Part shown: positions 1 to 10,954 of the stretch, one piece after another
Position numbering within the stretch: the stretch's first letter is position 1
How the letters are laid out: each line of letters starts with the position of its first letter
NCBI GenBank assembly: GCA_947452315.1
Contig: CANGCX010000001.1
Coordinates: forward strand, 1-64,000
Direction of reading: 5' to 3'
Length of the DNA stretch: 64,000 nt
From: Opitutia bacterium
GTDB lineage: Bacteria; Verrucomicrobiota; Verrucomicrobiia; Opitutales; Opitutaceae
Made by a program: the position numbers and the translations under genes
The notes under the pieces: model-generated
The model's input: only the letters and a program-made list of their open reading frames with translations
What the model was told of the DNA's origin: nothing
Database searches by the model: none

Positions 1-2
1 CA

Positions 3-488
3 TTGTTGACGTTGAAGAAGGCTGAAGTGTGTGCAGCTTTGCGCAAAGTTGGAGTTGCTTGGCGAGAAGACACAAGTAACGCGGGCGAGGTTTTCTATCG
101 TAATCGAGTCAGGAAAAACGTGGTGCCACTGTGGTGTGAGGCTGCAGGCCGTGATGCTTTGGCGGGAGCCGCTTTATCGCGACAATTGCTTGAGGAGGAC
201 GATGTGGCGCTAGAGCGTTGGGTCGATCGGGTCGATGCGATCGATGCGACCGGGGACTTGAACTTGGCGCGCTTGCGTGAAGTGCCTAGGGCGGTAGCGC
301 GAAGGGCTTTGTATCGTTGGTTGGCGCGGCAAGGTGAGCGGCTCGAACTCTCGCGGCAGGCGTTTGAGCTTTTGCTGGTAGCCACTGAGCGAGGAGTAGC
401 GACGCGTCAGAGTCTGAGTATGTCCGCTTTTGCAGTGATTAAAAAAGGACGCTTAACCTTGCAAAAACGTGTCTTGGGGCCGGCTTGA
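3..488 (+). CDS. tilS: tRNA(Ile)-lysidine synthetase, C-terminal part (5' end outside window)
   Basis: TilS-like motif '[23 protein letters not shown]', immediately upstream of ftsH (common tilS-ftsH neighbourhood); truncated by the window edge. Confidence 0.8.
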   Translation: MLTLKKAEVCAALRKVGVAWREDTSNAGEVFYRNRVRKNVVPLWCEAAGRDALAGAALSRQLLEEDDVALERWVDRVDAIDATGDLNLARLREVPRAVARRALYRWLARQGERLELSRQAFELLLVATERGVATRQSLSMSAFAVIKKGRLTLQKRVLGPA

Positions 489-568
489 ATTTCCGCTCCT
501 TTTTCCAAGGCGGTTCAATTGACTTATCTCGGCGGAACATACACGTTTCTATAACAGTCCCTAACGAA

Positions 569-2593
569 ATGTCCGAATCTGATAACAACAAAAAGTCCCG
601 TCGTCCGATCAAAAACCTGCCGCCTGAGCGCTTTCAGCCTAAGGTGCTCTTCATCTGGCTCGCGATTTTTGCGGCGGTGGTGTCGTTGTTGGTCTGGTCG
701 CCCGGTATCACGACTGGCCCAGCCAAGGTTACGATCCAGGACGTTGTCGAGAAAGCAGAGGCTGGCGAAGTCACCAAAGGGGTGATTCGTCCTGATACTT
801 CCGGTGGCCGTGATGGCGTTGAAATTCGTGGCGAACTTGATAAAAAAGTTCTCAAGACCGAAGCTGGCCTTGAAACCAACACCTTCGTGGCTTCCGGGCG
901 TCTTACAGATGCTAACATGGAACGTTTGCAGAAATCTAAAAAGTTTTCTGAGCAACCGAGCCAGACGATGCTCGCCTCTATTCTAGTTCAGGTCGTCCCG
1001 TTCGTGCTGATCATTGGATTATTATATTTTCTTTTTGTCCGACAACTTAAGCAGGCTGGCCGCGGAGCTTTGAGCTTCGGAAAGAGCCGTGCTAAACTAC
1101 TCACACGCGATCGCGACAAAATCACGTTTGCTGATGTGGCCGGTTGCGATGAGGCTAAGGAAGAGGTTAGTGAAGTCGTCGAATTTTTAAAGGATCCGAA
1201 GAAATTTACTAAGATGGGCGGAAGAATTCCGCGTGGTATTTTAATGGTCGGTTCGCCCGGCACAGGTAAAACCTTGCTCGCCAAGGCGGTTGCGGGTGAA
1301 GCAGATGTGCCTTTCTTCAGTATTTCGGGTTCGGATTTTGTTGAAATGTTTGTGGGCGTTGGCGCGAGTCGCGTACGCGACATGTTTGAGCAGGGTCGCA
1401 AGAGCGCGCCGTGCCTCATCTTCATTGATGAAATTGATGCCGTGGGTCGTCAGCGCGGTGCTGGCGTCGGCGGCGGTAATGATGAGCGTGAGCAAACGTT
1501 GAATTCACTGCTCGTGGAAATGGACGGTTTCGACACCACCGAAGGCGTTATCATAATTGCAGCCACAAATCGTCCCGACGTGCTGGACAGTGCTTTGCTT
1601 CGTCCTGGTCGTTTCGACCGTCAGATTTACGTGGATTTACCAGATATGATTGGGCGTGAGCAAATTTTGCGCGTGCACGCTAAAAAAATCAATTTGTCGG
1701 ACGCAGTTGATCTCGCGGTCATCGCTCGTGGCACTCCTGGGCTCTCGGGTGCTGAATTGGCTAATTTGTTGAACGAAGCCGCCCTATTGGCTGCCCGCCG
1801 AAACAAGAAAAAAGTCGAAATGATCGATGTCGATGATGCGCGTGAAAAAGTGCAATTTGGCCGTGAACGTCGGCGCTTGATGGATGACGAAGAAAAGAAA
1901 CTTACTGCCTATCATGAGGCCGGCCACGCTTTAGTGCAGGCTGTCTTGGACGACGGTACTTTGCCAGTGCACAAAGTTACGATCATTCCACGGGGACGCA
2001 GTTTGGGCAGCACGATGTTTATTCCTAAAAAAGATCAGCTCACTCATGCGATGAAGCGTATGCTGAATCAGATTGCGATGGGCTTGGGTGGTCGGATTGC
2101 GGAAGAGTTAGTCTTGGGGGATATCTCCAGCGGTGCCGCCGGTGATATCAAACAGGTGACCAAAATAGCGCGCCATATGGTCTGCGATTGGGGCATGAGT
2201 CCTCTCGGGCCAATCGCTTTTGGCGACAACCAAGATACGGTGTTTCTCGGTCGAGAAATTACTCGTTCCGAAAATGTGTCCGAAGAGACAGCGCGTAAAA
2301 TTGACGCGGAAATCCATCGAATTATCACTGAGCAATACACTCGGGCTACACAGATCATCACGGAGCACCGTGGTGCCCTGAACAAAGTCGCTGAGGCCTT
2401 GCTCGAGCACGAGACGATAGAAGGAAAACATGTTTTGGAAATCCTTCAATTCGGCGAATTGCGCTCACCGGTAATCACGGCCGCTATAATCAAGCCAGAG
2501 GAAAAAAACTCGGATAAAAAACCTGCAGAAAAATCTGCAGCCGAGGATTTGATCACTCCTAGTGGAGCGGCGCCGTCGCCCAGTCCGGCTTAA
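569..2593 (+). CDS. ftsH: ATP-dependent zinc metalloprotease FtsH (ORF opens at 485; start MSESDNNKK at 569 preferred)
   Basis: N-terminal TM segments, Walker [12 protein letters not shown] region, zinc motif HEAGH. Confidence 0.97.
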   Translation: MSESDNNKKSRRPIKNLPPERFQPKVLFIWLAIFAAVVSLLVWSPGITTGPAKVTIQDVVEKAEAGEVTKGVIRPDTSGGRDGVEIRGELDKKVLKTEAGLETNTFVASGRLTDANMERLQKSKKFSEQPSQTMLASILVQVVPFVLIIGLLYFLFVRQLKQAGRGALSFGKSRAKLLTRDRDKITFADVAGCDEAKEEVSEVVEFLKDPKKFTKMGGRIPRGILMVGSPGTGKTLLAKAVAGEADVPFFSISGSDFVEMFVGVGASRVRDMFEQGRKSAPCLIFIDEIDAVGRQRGAGVGGGNDEREQTLNSLLVEMDGFDTTEGVIIIAATNRPDVLDSALLRPGRFDRQIYVDLPDMIGREQILRVHAKKINLSDAVDLAVIARGTPGLSGAELANLLNEAALLAARRNKKKVEMIDVDDAREKVQFGRERRRLMDDEEKKLTAYHEAGHALVQAVLDDGTLPVHKVTIIPRGRSLGSTMFIPKKDQLTHAMKRMLNQIAMGLGGRIAEELVLGDISSGAAGDIKQVTKIARHMVCDWGMSPLGPIAFGDNQDTVFLGREITRSENVSEETARKIDAEIHRIITEQYTRATQIITEHRGALNKVAEALLEHETIEGKHVLEILQFGELRSPVITAAIIKPEEKNSDKKPAEKSAAEDLITPSGAAPSPSPA

Positions 2594-2616
2594 GTTAAAA
2601 ACAAATTTCTTAATTA

Positions 2617-2645
2617 AAACGGCGACCACGGTCGCCGTTTTTTTA
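2617..2645 (+). terminator. Rho-independent terminator after ftsH
   Basis: CGGCGACC-AC-GGTCGCCG stem followed by a T run. Confidence 0.85.
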
Positions 2646-2675
2646 GTAATGGTATGTGTCTCGGCCTCGTAGCCC

Positions 2676-2987
2676 TTACCTTAGGTCTGCTAAAAGAGCT
2701 CGGAGTTCGCGCTCCGGTTCTTCGTGCGCCTGGTCGATTGCCAGTGTAAGTGCGGCTTCGAGTAGGGGGCGTGCTTCGCCGTTACGATGGGCGCCCAGAT
2801 GGATTTTACCAAGGAGGATGCGTGGCATCATCCAGTCATTTTTTTTAGCGACACAAAACTCGAAATGCGGAGCGGCTTCTTCAGTGCGGCCTTCGGCTAG
2901 AAGAGCCTGGGCCAAACTAAAGCGAAAAAGTTCGTTATCGGGCGCGCGCTCGACGAGTGCTGAGAAATGATGACTACGAGGCGGCAT
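2676..2987 (-). CDS. small TPR-like protein
   Basis: Helical repeat pattern 'NELFRFSLAQALLAEGRTEEAAPHFEFCVAKKNDW'. Confidence 0.6.
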   Translation of the reverse strand: MPPRSHHFSALVERAPDNELFRFSLAQALLAEGRTEEAAPHFEFCVAKKNDWMMPRILLGKIHLGAHRNGEARPLLEAALTLAIDQAHEEPERELRALLADLR

Positions 2988-3127
2988 TTTAGGGGAGTTT
3001 AAATTAACAGATGACTAAGAGGCCTTCGCCCCGGCAGTGAGGCCGTCGACATCGTTGGCATAATTATTGAACTGGGGTAAGTTGCAGAGGCCGCGGGCAT
3101 GTAGGCCTATTCTATGGAGCGTAGATT

Positions 3128-5206
3128 TTAGTTAAAAGGCCGGAATAAGTCTCCGCGAGATTCACGGGTCATTCGTGTCGCTTCAGGCTGGGGTAGCGAC
3201 TGCAAGAAGAGCCGGCCGTAGCTCTTGGCTAGGACGCGTGAATCGAGAATGGTGATCACACCGCGGTCCGATTGAGATCGTATCAGTCTGCCGGCGCCTT
3301 GGCGAAATTTGATGAGCGCATCGGGTAGAGTGAGATCGTTGAAGGGATTGCCCCCGTGATCGCGGATCCATTCGGTTTTGGCCTCCGTAATGGGGTGGGT
3401 TGGGGGATCGAAGGGCAATCGGGTAATGATTACTTGTGCAAGTGCGTCTCCGGGCACATCGACGCCGGTCCAAAAACTATCAGTGCCAAAGAGCACCGCA
3501 TTGCCGAGATTACGCATTTGTTCGGCTAGTTCTGTTCGGGAAAGATCGGCCCCTTGCATTAGAAACGGTCGGCCTGAAACACGAAATTCGTTTTCGAGGG
3601 TCGCGGCAACGGCGCGCATATCCGTGTAACTGGTGAATAAGACGAGTGAGCCGCCCTTAACGGCTTGCACGCAAAAACGTATGTAGTCGGTCAGTGCTTC
3701 AAGTGAAAGTTTAGCCTCTTGCGGTGAGGGTAGGGGTACGTCCGCGGCGATGTAGACGCGCATGTGGCGCGTATAGTCAAACGGCGAGTGCACTATTTCA
3801 GTGCGCGCTTGATTTGCTCCTAGACGATTCGCAAAAGCCGCAATGTCCCCAGCTAGAGCGAGCGTGGCGCTCGTGCAAATTACGCTCACCCCACACCCGA
3901 AAAGGTGTTCGCGCAGAGCTGGAGCGACATCAATCGGGGCGCTGCGGAGGCTTACGATGGTCTGCTTACGGCCGCCACGCTCTGCCCAATAGACGTGGCC
4001 TTCAGCGGCGAGATTAAGCCATTCGGTCAGGCCGGCTTGGAGGCCCTTTAGGCGAGTTTTTTGCTCGAGGAGTTCGTCGCGGTCGCGACCCTCGTCGAGT
4101 TTGTCGGCGAGTTTACCTATGAGTCTTTGCAAAGCGCCCAGTGGTCCGTCGAGGGTGGGTTCGGCCACTCCGGCTTCACGCACGCGGACCACGGGACGGA
4201 CCGCGAGAACAGTTGTACTCAGAAAATCAAAAAAATGCTTGGATGCATCGAGGGCGTCGCTGACGAGCTGTTGGCCTTCAGGGCCACCGAGTTTGCGCAG
4301 GAGTCCTCGCTTAGAACGCGGATTATAGAGATACTTCAACGCACGCTCGACACCGTAACTGCTGAGCGAGAGTCCAAAGTTAGCGGTGGCTACTTCCGGG
4401 ACAGTATGGGCCTCGTCCAGTACGAGAAAATCTCCGGGAAACAATACGCCGCGTGCCTCGGGCCCGGTGGCACCATGCGCCATGGCGCCACCAGCGTTAA
4501 CGAGAGCGAAGAGCAGCGCGTGGTTAACGATGATGACATGCGCTGTGCGGATTCGGCCGCGGGCGCGTTGATAAAAACATTTTTCGCAGTCGCAGTGTTT
4601 GCGCGAGCACGAGGCTGAATCGGCGTTGACGGCATCCCACACCTCAGCGCGCGGTGGCGGTCGCAGGTCGTGGCGCAGGCCGGAATCGCTGGTTTCGGCC
4701 CAACCGGCGATGCGTTGCAATTCATCGTAATCGGCATCGGCGAACAGGCTGGCGCGATCGCTTAGGGCCTGCGCTAGACGCGTCGTACAAAGGTAATTTG
4801 CTTTTCCCAGTAGGACGGCTGAACGGAAATCGGCGTATCCAGCGAGGCTTGGATTCGATTGAAATAGTCGGCGAACCAGGGGCAGATCTTTTGTTTCTAG
4901 TTGTTCCTGCAACGAGATCGTGTGGGTCGAAACGATGAGTTGGCGTTGCTGGTCGACGGCTTGGATAATACCGGGGACCAAATAGGCTAGAGATTTACCC
5001 ACACCGGTACCGGCTTCGAATAGGAGTGATTCATCGCTTTTGAGCGCGGAGGCGATGGCGCGGGCCATGGTTTCCTGTTGAGGGCGATGTTCCAGCTTTA
5101 GCCCAGCATGGAGCCAGCCGCCCTCGGTGAAAATTTTCGCGGCGAGCTCCGGCGCCCGGCTAATGGGCGGAGGAGCGGAGGCTTGGTCGTCGCGGAGTCC
5201 AATCAT
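3128..5206 (-). CDS. dinG: DinG/XPD-family ATP-dependent DNA helicase
   Basis: 'RPQQETMARAIASAL', Walker A 'EAGTGVGKS', Cys cluster 'CSRKHCDCEKC' (Fe-S), 'LDEAH', C-terminal 'QGAGRLIRS'. Confidence 0.88.
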   Translation of the reverse strand: MIGLRDDQASAPPPISRAPELAAKIFTEGGWLHAGLKLEHRPQQETMARAIASALKSDESLLFEAGTGVGKSLAYLVPGIIQAVDQQRQLIVSTHTISLQEQLETKDLPLVRRLFQSNPSLAGYADFRSAVLLGKANYLCTTRLAQALSDRASLFADADYDELQRIAGWAETSDSGLRHDLRPPPRAEVWDAVNADSASCSRKHCDCEKCFYQRARGRIRTAHVIIVNHALLFALVNAGGAMAHGATGPEARGVLFPGDFLVLDEAHTVPEVATANFGLSLSSYGVERALKYLYNPRSKRGLLRKLGGPEGQQLVSDALDASKHFFDFLSTTVLAVRPVVRVREAGVAEPTLDGPLGALQRLIGKLADKLDEGRDRDELLEQKTRLKGLQAGLTEWLNLAAEGHVYWAERGGRKQTIVSLRSAPIDVAPALREHLFGCGVSVICTSATLALAGDIAAFANRLGANQARTEIVHSPFDYTRHMRVYIAADVPLPSPQEAKLSLEALTDYIRFCVQAVKGGSLVLFTSYTDMRAVAATLENEFRVSGRPFLMQGADLSRTELAEQMRNLGNAVLFGTDSFWTGVDVPGDALAQVIITRLPFDPPTHPITEAKTEWIRDHGGNPFNDLTLPDALIKFRQGAGRLIRSQSDRGVITILDSRVLAKSYGRLFLQSLPQPEATRMTRESRGDLFRPFN

Positions 5207-5296
5207 GGGCCGTTAAACTTCGACGAACGCCTGGGCTGAGGCAAGGGCTGCGCAAATGAATTTGCCGATGTGTGAACTTGAGGTAGGATTGTAAAA

Positions 5297-7531
5297 ATGA
5301 ATGTTAATGCTCGTGCCGAAGGTAAATGGGTGCAGGAATTAGTGGCATTTTTGCGCACACAGCCTGGAGTTAGCGCCGTACGGATTGATCCCGCGGCCCA
5401 GACTGTCGAGGTGGCGACATTGGGTGAGGTAGATTTCGCCGATTTTAGTAAAAAACTTTCGTCCACGATTTCAGCGATTGAGGCTCGCTTGGCATCGCAG
5501 GCACCGATCGTGGCGCCGGCTGGATTTAAACTTACTCATGATGGAGCGCGTCTGGTGGTTGGACGCGAATCATGCTCGACGGCTGAAACGCTTTGGCAGT
5601 GGCGTGAGGTGGATTGGCCAGAAGCAGGCCAGGAAGCCACTGGTCAGCCTGAGTGGAAATTTCTAAGCTTGCTTGCGGTGATCTGTGGCGGCGCGGGCAT
5701 AGCGGGTAGTTTGATGAATCATTTTTATCCGGGTTTACCTTGGTTGGCGTGGGTTTTTTTTGCAGCGGCACTTGTGGCGGGTGCGTGGGATGCCGCCATC
5801 GATACGTGGGCTAACATAAAAAAGGGCGATGTTGATATTCATTTATTGATGCTGATCGTCGCGGCGGGTGCGGTCTCAATCGGCGCGTATAGTGAAGCGG
5901 TGTTACTGTTGTTTCTTTTTTCGGCTTCGGGGGCGATGGAGGCATTTGCTTTGGATCGTACGCAGCGGGAGGTGAGTGCGTTACTCAAATCGGCTCCGAA
6001 GTGGGCGATCGTCGTGACCGCCGAGGGAGGCGAACGTGAAATCGCCGTCGAACAACTCCAAATCGGTCAACGTGTACGCGTGAAGCCGGGCGGCGCGTTT
6101 CCGGCGGATGGCACAATCGTATCTGGCACGAGTGCGAGTGATGAATCCGCACTTACCGGTGAAGCCATGCCGGTAGAAAAGGCCAAGGGGGATCCGGTTT
6201 TCAGCGGCACGATTAATTTGTGGGGCGCAGTTGATTTCGATGTGAATCGGCTGCCAGCGGAAAGTACGTTACAAAAAATCATCCGGCTGATCCAGACCGC
6301 TCAAAAATTAAAAGCACCTAGTGAGCGTTTCACTGATCGGTTTGGCACGGGCTACACGTATGCGGTGTTGGCCGGTGCGACCTTAATGTTTTCAGTTTGG
6401 TGGTTGGGCTATGGGTTGCCTGCATTTACAAATACGGTTGAAACACGCTCGGCTTTTTACCGTGCGATGACCTTGCTCGTGGTGGCTAGCCCCTGCGCAT
6501 TGGTTTTGTCGATTCCATCGGCAATTTTAGCCGCAATTGCCTGGGGCGCGCGGCATGGCGTGTTGTTTCGAGGCGGTGCCGCAATTGAGAAATTAGCTGA
6601 TATTAACGCAGTCGCTTTGGATAAAACGGGTACGTTGACCACTGGCGAACTCGCGGTGGTAGGTTACGAAAGCTTTCCCGCTGGAAGAGAACAGGAAGTG
6701 ATGGAGTTGGCGTATGCACTCGAGGCCAAGTCGGAGCATCCGTTAGCGCGTGCCATTGTGCGAGATGCCCGGGCGCGTGGGGTGCGCGAGCTTAACGTGG
6801 ATGAATTTCGCAATATCGTGGGTGAGGGCGTAAAAGGCAGCCTCAATGGTGTGCAGGTTTTGCTCGGTCGACGAGAGTTGTTGGAGGCTGGACCCTTGGC
6901 GGTTTGGGCTAAGAAATTGCCCCCAGCACCAGCGGAATTAAGTGAGATATGGGTGATCGGTCGTGATATGGTGGGGAGGGTGTTGTTGCGCGATCAGATC
7001 CGTTCCGAATCACGCGCGGTGTTGGCGGAGCTTAAGAAGCAGGGCATTTTTACGGTTATGTTAACTGGGGATCGCCAACATGCAGCTGAGGCGGTCGCTA
7101 AGGAACTGGGTCTAGCCGAAGTTCGCGCAGGTCTGACTCCTGAGGGAAAGGTAGCTGCGATCACCGCATTGCGGAACTCAGGTAAGGTGATCGCTATGGT
7201 TGGCGACGGGGTGAATGATGCGCCCTGTTTGGCTGCGGCCGATGTCGGGGTTGCCATGGGTGCGCGTGGTAGCGATGCCGCCTTAGAGCAGGCGGAGGTG
7301 ATTTTGATGCAGGATAAGATCGAGAATTTCCTGTCGGCTCATCGTTTGAGTCGTCGCGCTCGAACTATCATACGACAAAATCTCACCATTTCTCTGGGTG
7401 TGGTTGTCGTGATGGTGATTGCGACGGTGTTGGGCTTTGTCCCTCTGGCCGTGGGTGTGGCTGCGCATGAAGGCAGCACGGTTGTGGTGTGCTTGAATTC
7501 GTTGCGTTTATTGCTGGGTCGCAATCGGTGA
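5297..7531 (+). CDS. heavy-metal translocating P1B-type ATPase with SPC membrane motif
   Basis: 'VVASPCALVLSIPSA', 'DKTGTLT', 'SEHPLA', 'MVGDGVNDAPCL'. Confidence 0.93.
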   Translation: MNVNARAEGKWVQELVAFLRTQPGVSAVRIDPAAQTVEVATLGEVDFADFSKKLSSTISAIEARLASQAPIVAPAGFKLTHDGARLVVGRESCSTAETLWQWREVDWPEAGQEATGQPEWKFLSLLAVICGGAGIAGSLMNHFYPGLPWLAWVFFAAALVAGAWDAAIDTWANIKKGDVDIHLLMLIVAAGAVSIGAYSEAVLLLFLFSASGAMEAFALDRTQREVSALLKSAPKWAIVVTAEGGEREIAVEQLQIGQRVRVKPGGAFPADGTIVSGTSASDESALTGEAMPVEKAKGDPVFSGTINLWGAVDFDVNRLPAESTLQKIIRLIQTAQKLKAPSERFTDRFGTGYTYAVLAGATLMFSVWWLGYGLPAFTNTVETRSAFYRAMTLLVVASPCALVLSIPSAILAAIAWGARHGVLFRGGAAIEKLADINAVALDKTGTLTTGELAVVGYESFPAGREQEVMELAYALEAKSEHPLARAIVRDARARGVRELNVDEFRNIVGEGVKGSLNGVQVLLGRRELLEAGPLAVWAKKLPPAPAELSEIWVIGRDMVGRVLLRDQIRSESRAVLAELKKQGIFTVMLTGDRQHAAEAVAKELGLAEVRAGLTPEGKVAAITALRNSGKVIAMVGDGVNDAPCLAAADVGVAMGARGSDAALEQAEVILMQDKIENFLSAHRLSRRARTIIRQNLTISLGVVVVMVIATVLGFVPLAVGVAAHEGSTVVVCLNSLRLLLGRNR

Positions 7532-7660
7532 GTTTCACCTAGTGCTTTTATTGAATTAAACGCCTAGATGTAATTAATTGATTAATAGTTATTAGTGATC
7601 GGTTTTGGTCATCATTTTATACGATCAAATAAGTATTTTGCCGGATGATTATAATCTGGT

Positions 7661-7680
7661 AGGGTCAGACGACCCTTTTC
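7661..7680 (+). promoter_or_regulatory. terminator-like hairpin in leuC leader (possible attenuator)
   Basis: AGGGTC-AGAC-GACCCT followed by TTTT; TATAAT at 7650-7655; leuC ATG at 7711. Confidence 0.35.
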
Positions 7681-7710
7681 AGTCCAAAAGCTATTTTTTA
7701 ATTTTCATTT

Positions 7711-9129
7711 ATGCCTAAAAATCTTTTCCAAAAAGTATGGGACGCTCACACCGTCCGGCAGCTCGCCAATGGCCAGACCCAGTTGCTCATCGGCACGCAT
7801 TTGATTCATGAAGTAACGAGTCCGCAGGCCTTCGGGATGTTGCGTGATCTCGGTCTTAAGGTCGCTTTTCCGCATCGCACCTTCGCCACGGTGGATCATA
7901 TTGTCCCGACCGATCAATTCATTGAGCCCTATGCCGACCCCTTGGCTCAGGCGATGATGGACGAGCTGAGGAAAAATTGCGCGCAATTCGGAATTACTTT
8001 TTTTGACCGAGCCACCGGCAAGCAAGGTATTGTTCACATTGTAGGCCCCGAGCAGGGTATCACGCAGCCAGGTACGACTATCGCCTGTGGCGATTCCCAT
8101 ACTTCGACGCACGGCGCGTTTGGCGCGATTGCGTTTGGCATCGGAACTAGCCAAGTCCGCGACGTACTCGCCACCCAGACTATGGCGCTGGGGGCATTAA
8201 AAGTTCGGCGCATCGAAGTGAACGGGAAGCTGCGTCCTGGCGTTTACGCTAAAGATGTGATTTTGCACATCATCCGCATGCTTGGCGTAAATGGTGGCAC
8301 AGGTTTCGCCTACGAATACGCCGGCTCCACCTTCGATGGCTTTTCCATGGAGGAACGCATGACCGTCTGTAACATGTCCATCGAGGGCGGCGCCCGCGTT
8401 GGTTACGTTAATCCTGATGAGACGACATTCGCTTACCTGAAGGGCCGCCCCTATGCGCCAAAGGCGGAGAACTGGGATGCGGCTGTTTCTCATTGGAAGT
8501 CTTTTGCTTCCGATTCCGGCGCCGCTTACGATGATGTCGTTAAAATTAACGCTGCCGATATCGCGCCGACCGTCACGTGGGGCATCAATCCCGGCCAAGG
8601 TATTTCGATCTCCGAAAACATCCCAAGCCCAGAAACGGCGACTTCAGCCGATGACAAAGCGGGTATTATTGAAGCTCTGGCCTATATGAAATTGCCCGCG
8701 GGTGCTCCAATTAAAGGCACCAAAATCAACGTCGCTTTCCTCGGCTCTTGCACGAACGGACGTCTTTCCGATTTTCAAGAAGTCGCCAAATACATCAAGG
8801 GGCGCAAGGTCGCGCCCGGCATTAAAGCGATCGCTGTACCAGGCTCCCAAATCGTCGCACTCCAATGTGAAAAACTCGGCCTCGACAAAATTCTCGCGGA
8901 AGCGGGTTTCGAGTGGCGAGCTGCTGGCTGCTCAATGTGCCTAGCGATGAATCCAGATAAACTCATCGGCGACCAACTCTGCGCATCGTCTTCAAACCGC
9001 AACTTCAAGGGGCGCCAAGGCTCGACCACGGGGCGCACAATTCTTATGAGCCCTGTTATGGTCGCCGCTGCGGCCGTCACGGGCCAAATTGCCGACGCCC
9101 GCGAAGTGTTCTCTGTCACTCAAAACTAA
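7711..9129 (+). CDS. leuC: 3-isopropylmalate dehydratase large subunit
   Basis: Full-length aconitase-family protein: 'VWDAHTV', '[13 protein letters not shown]', 'LGSCTNGR', '[13 protein letters not shown]'. Confidence 0.97.
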   Translation: MPKNLFQKVWDAHTVRQLANGQTQLLIGTHLIHEVTSPQAFGMLRDLGLKVAFPHRTFATVDHIVPTDQFIEPYADPLAQAMMDELRKNCAQFGITFFDRATGKQGIVHIVGPEQGITQPGTTIACGDSHTSTHGAFGAIAFGIGTSQVRDVLATQTMALGALKVRRIEVNGKLRPGVYAKDVILHIIRMLGVNGGTGFAYEYAGSTFDGFSMEERMTVCNMSIEGGARVGYVNPDETTFAYLKGRPYAPKAENWDAAVSHWKSFASDSGAAYDDVVKINAADIAPTVTWGINPGQGISISENIPSPETATSADDKAGIIEALAYMKLPAGAPIKGTKINVAFLGSCTNGRLSDFQEVAKYIKGRKVAPGIKAIAVPGSQIVALQCEKLGLDKILAEAGFEWRAAGCSMCLAMNPDKLIGDQLCASSSNRNFKGRQGSTTGRTILMSPVMVAAAAVTGQIADAREVFSVTQN

Positions 9130-9142
9130 ATTTTATCCGACC

Positions 9143-9745
9143 ATGGCTCTTGCAAAAATCACTTCCGTCTCCGGCCGCGCCGTAAACGTTCCCGGAAACG
9201 ACATCGATACTGACCGCATCATACCTGCGCGATTCATGAAATGTGTCACCTTCGACGGGCTTGGTGAATTTCTGTTCTACGATGTGCGTAAGCAACTCGA
9301 CGGCACTGAAAAAACGCATCCACTGAACGAGTCTCGTTTTAAGGGCGCGACCATTTTGCTATCGGGCGCAAATTTTGGTTGCGGCTCCTCACGGGAACAC
9401 GCGCCCCAAGCGATTGCTAAATATGGGTTCAAAGCCGTAATCGCGGAAAATTTTGCAGAGATTTTTTTCGGTAATAGCACCACGTTGGGCATGCCTTGTG
9501 TGACTGCTAGTCGTGAGGATATTGCGAAGATCGCGGCCTTCACCGAAGCCAATCCACAGGGCGAAGTTGTGATAGATCTGGTAAAGCTTGAAGTGCGGTT
9601 TGGTGGGCAGACGGTAAAGATCGCACAGCGCGAAAGTGCGCGCGACGCGCTGGTTAACGGTCGCTGGGATGCCATCGGCGAATTGATCGATGGCCTGCCT
9701 GCGGTAAAAGTCACCGCCGCCAAATTACCTTATCTTGCTGCTTAA
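9143..9745 (+). CDS. leuD: 3-isopropylmalate dehydratase small subunit (ORF opens at 9089; start MALAKITSV at 9143 preferred)
   Basis: 'GNDIDTDRIIPARF', 'GANFGCGSSREHAPQAI'; follows leuC. Confidence 0.96.
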   Translation: MALAKITSVSGRAVNVPGNDIDTDRIIPARFMKCVTFDGLGEFLFYDVRKQLDGTEKTHPLNESRFKGATILLSGANFGCGSSREHAPQAIAKYGFKAVIAENFAEIFFGNSTTLGMPCVTASREDIAKIAAFTEANPQGEVVIDLVKLEVRFGGQTVKIAQRESARDALVNGRWDAIGELIDGLPAVKVTAAKLPYLAA

Positions 9746-9763
9746 TGGCTTTTCAGCACGGCC

Positions 9764-9790
9764 GCGAGCACCCGCACCTTGGGTGCTCGC
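9764..9790 (+). terminator. hairpin downstream of leuD (no clear T tract)
   Basis: GCGAGCACCC-gcacctt-GGGTGCTCGC, 10-bp perfect stem. Confidence 0.5.
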
Positions 9791-9902
9791 CACGTGGTAA
9801 ATCAACGAAAGAGCGACGTTTGACGCAGACCTGCTAATGCTCCTTAATAAATAATTCTGAACTTTTACGCCGTCTGGGCGTCTCTACTCTGCTCACACTT
9901 CT

Positions 9903-10505
9903 ATGCTTTTCGCTTCCATTGATATCGTCCGGATCGTTCGCGAAGCCGGTTTGTTGATTTATCCGCTGGGACTTTGCTCACTTGTGGCGACGTTCATTAT
10001 CGTCGAGCGATTGGTGGCTTTGCGGAAATCTGCGGTAATTCCAGAAGATTTGGCCGAAGCTGTGATCGAAGGTCGTGCACCCTCTGGTGATAAGCGCTCG
10101 GCCTTGGGTCGAATATTGAATTTTGCCTCACGTCATTCGGGCGATACCGAGGCAACCAAAGCCTATGCCCGTCTTGAGGTTATTAAAATGGAACGCGGGG
10201 TCAGCTATCTCGATACGATTTATGCGGCGGCTCCTTTGATCGGATTGATCGGAACAGTCACGGGCCTGCTCGGGGCATTCTCTGTGGTGGATCCTCAGAC
10301 GCGGATGCCGGATCCAGTTCAATTTACAGAAAGTGTTGGCTATGCGCTGTCAGCCACCGTGCTGGGTCTATGCATCGCTTTACCCGCACTCATTGGCAGT
10401 GGTCTGTTGCAACGGGTGATTGAAAAACACGCCGCACAACTCGACGTGATGCTTGAGCGCGTTCTCGCGCGACAAGCAGATGAAGCGAAAAAATCGGCCT
10501 CATGA
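9903..10505 (+). CDS. exbB: MotA/TolQ/ExbB proton-channel family protein
   Basis: 'AAPLIGLIGTVTGLLGAF' and the 'ALSATVLGLCIALPALIG' TM block. Confidence 0.9.
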   Translation: MLFASIDIVRIVREAGLLIYPLGLCSLVATFIIVERLVALRKSAVIPEDLAEAVIEGRAPSGDKRSALGRILNFASRHSGDTEATKAYARLEVIKMERGVSYLDTIYAAAPLIGLIGTVTGLLGAFSVVDPQTRMPDPVQFTESVGYALSATVLGLCIALPALIGSGLLQRVIEKHAAQLDVMLERVLARQADEAKKSAS

Positions 10506-10900
10506 GTTTGCTTAATCGGCGGGCGCGTAAACGCCCTGAATTGCCGCTTGTGCCTCTTATCGATGTGCTCGTGATGCTGGTGCTATTTGCTTACGTCACC
10601 ATGCAGGCACGCGTCGGCTCCACGCTGAATATCACGTTACCCAAAGTGGATACGGCTGGGAAAAATGATTTCAAAGGCACGGTCACTGTCGCCATTGATA
10701 AAGATGGCACGGTCTCCTTTAATGGAAAAAATGTGACCGACGAGCAGCTCATCGGCCTGCTTAAAGAAGTGCGCAATGTGGATAAAGATATCCCGGTGCT
10801 CATCAAAGCTGATGAGACGACACAGCTTAAAAAATTGGCCTTCGTTATGGATGCCTGCCGAAAGACTGGTTTGAATAAGTTTAGTCTGCAAAGTCGCTAG
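10502..10900 (+). CDS. exbD: ExbD/TolR family biopolymer transport protein
   Basis: 'LPLVPLIDVLVMLVLFAYVT', ATGA overlap with exbB. Confidence 0.9.
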   Translation: MSLLNRRARKRPELPLVPLIDVLVMLVLFAYVTMQARVGSTLNITLPKVDTAGKNDFKGTVTVAIDKDGTVSFNGKNVTDEQLIGLLKEVRNVDKDIPVLIKADETTQLKKLAFVMDACRKTGLNKFSLQSR

Positions 10901-10954
10901 TCTTTGGACTTGAGTATGATTGCCCGCTGCTAGCTAACGCTTTATTGTGGCAGT

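Noticed and set aside
4061-4618. 185-codon plus-strand ORF antisense to the DinG-type helicase
   Set aside because: Shadow ORF overlapping the conserved Fe-S region of a well-supported helicase; no recognisable domain.
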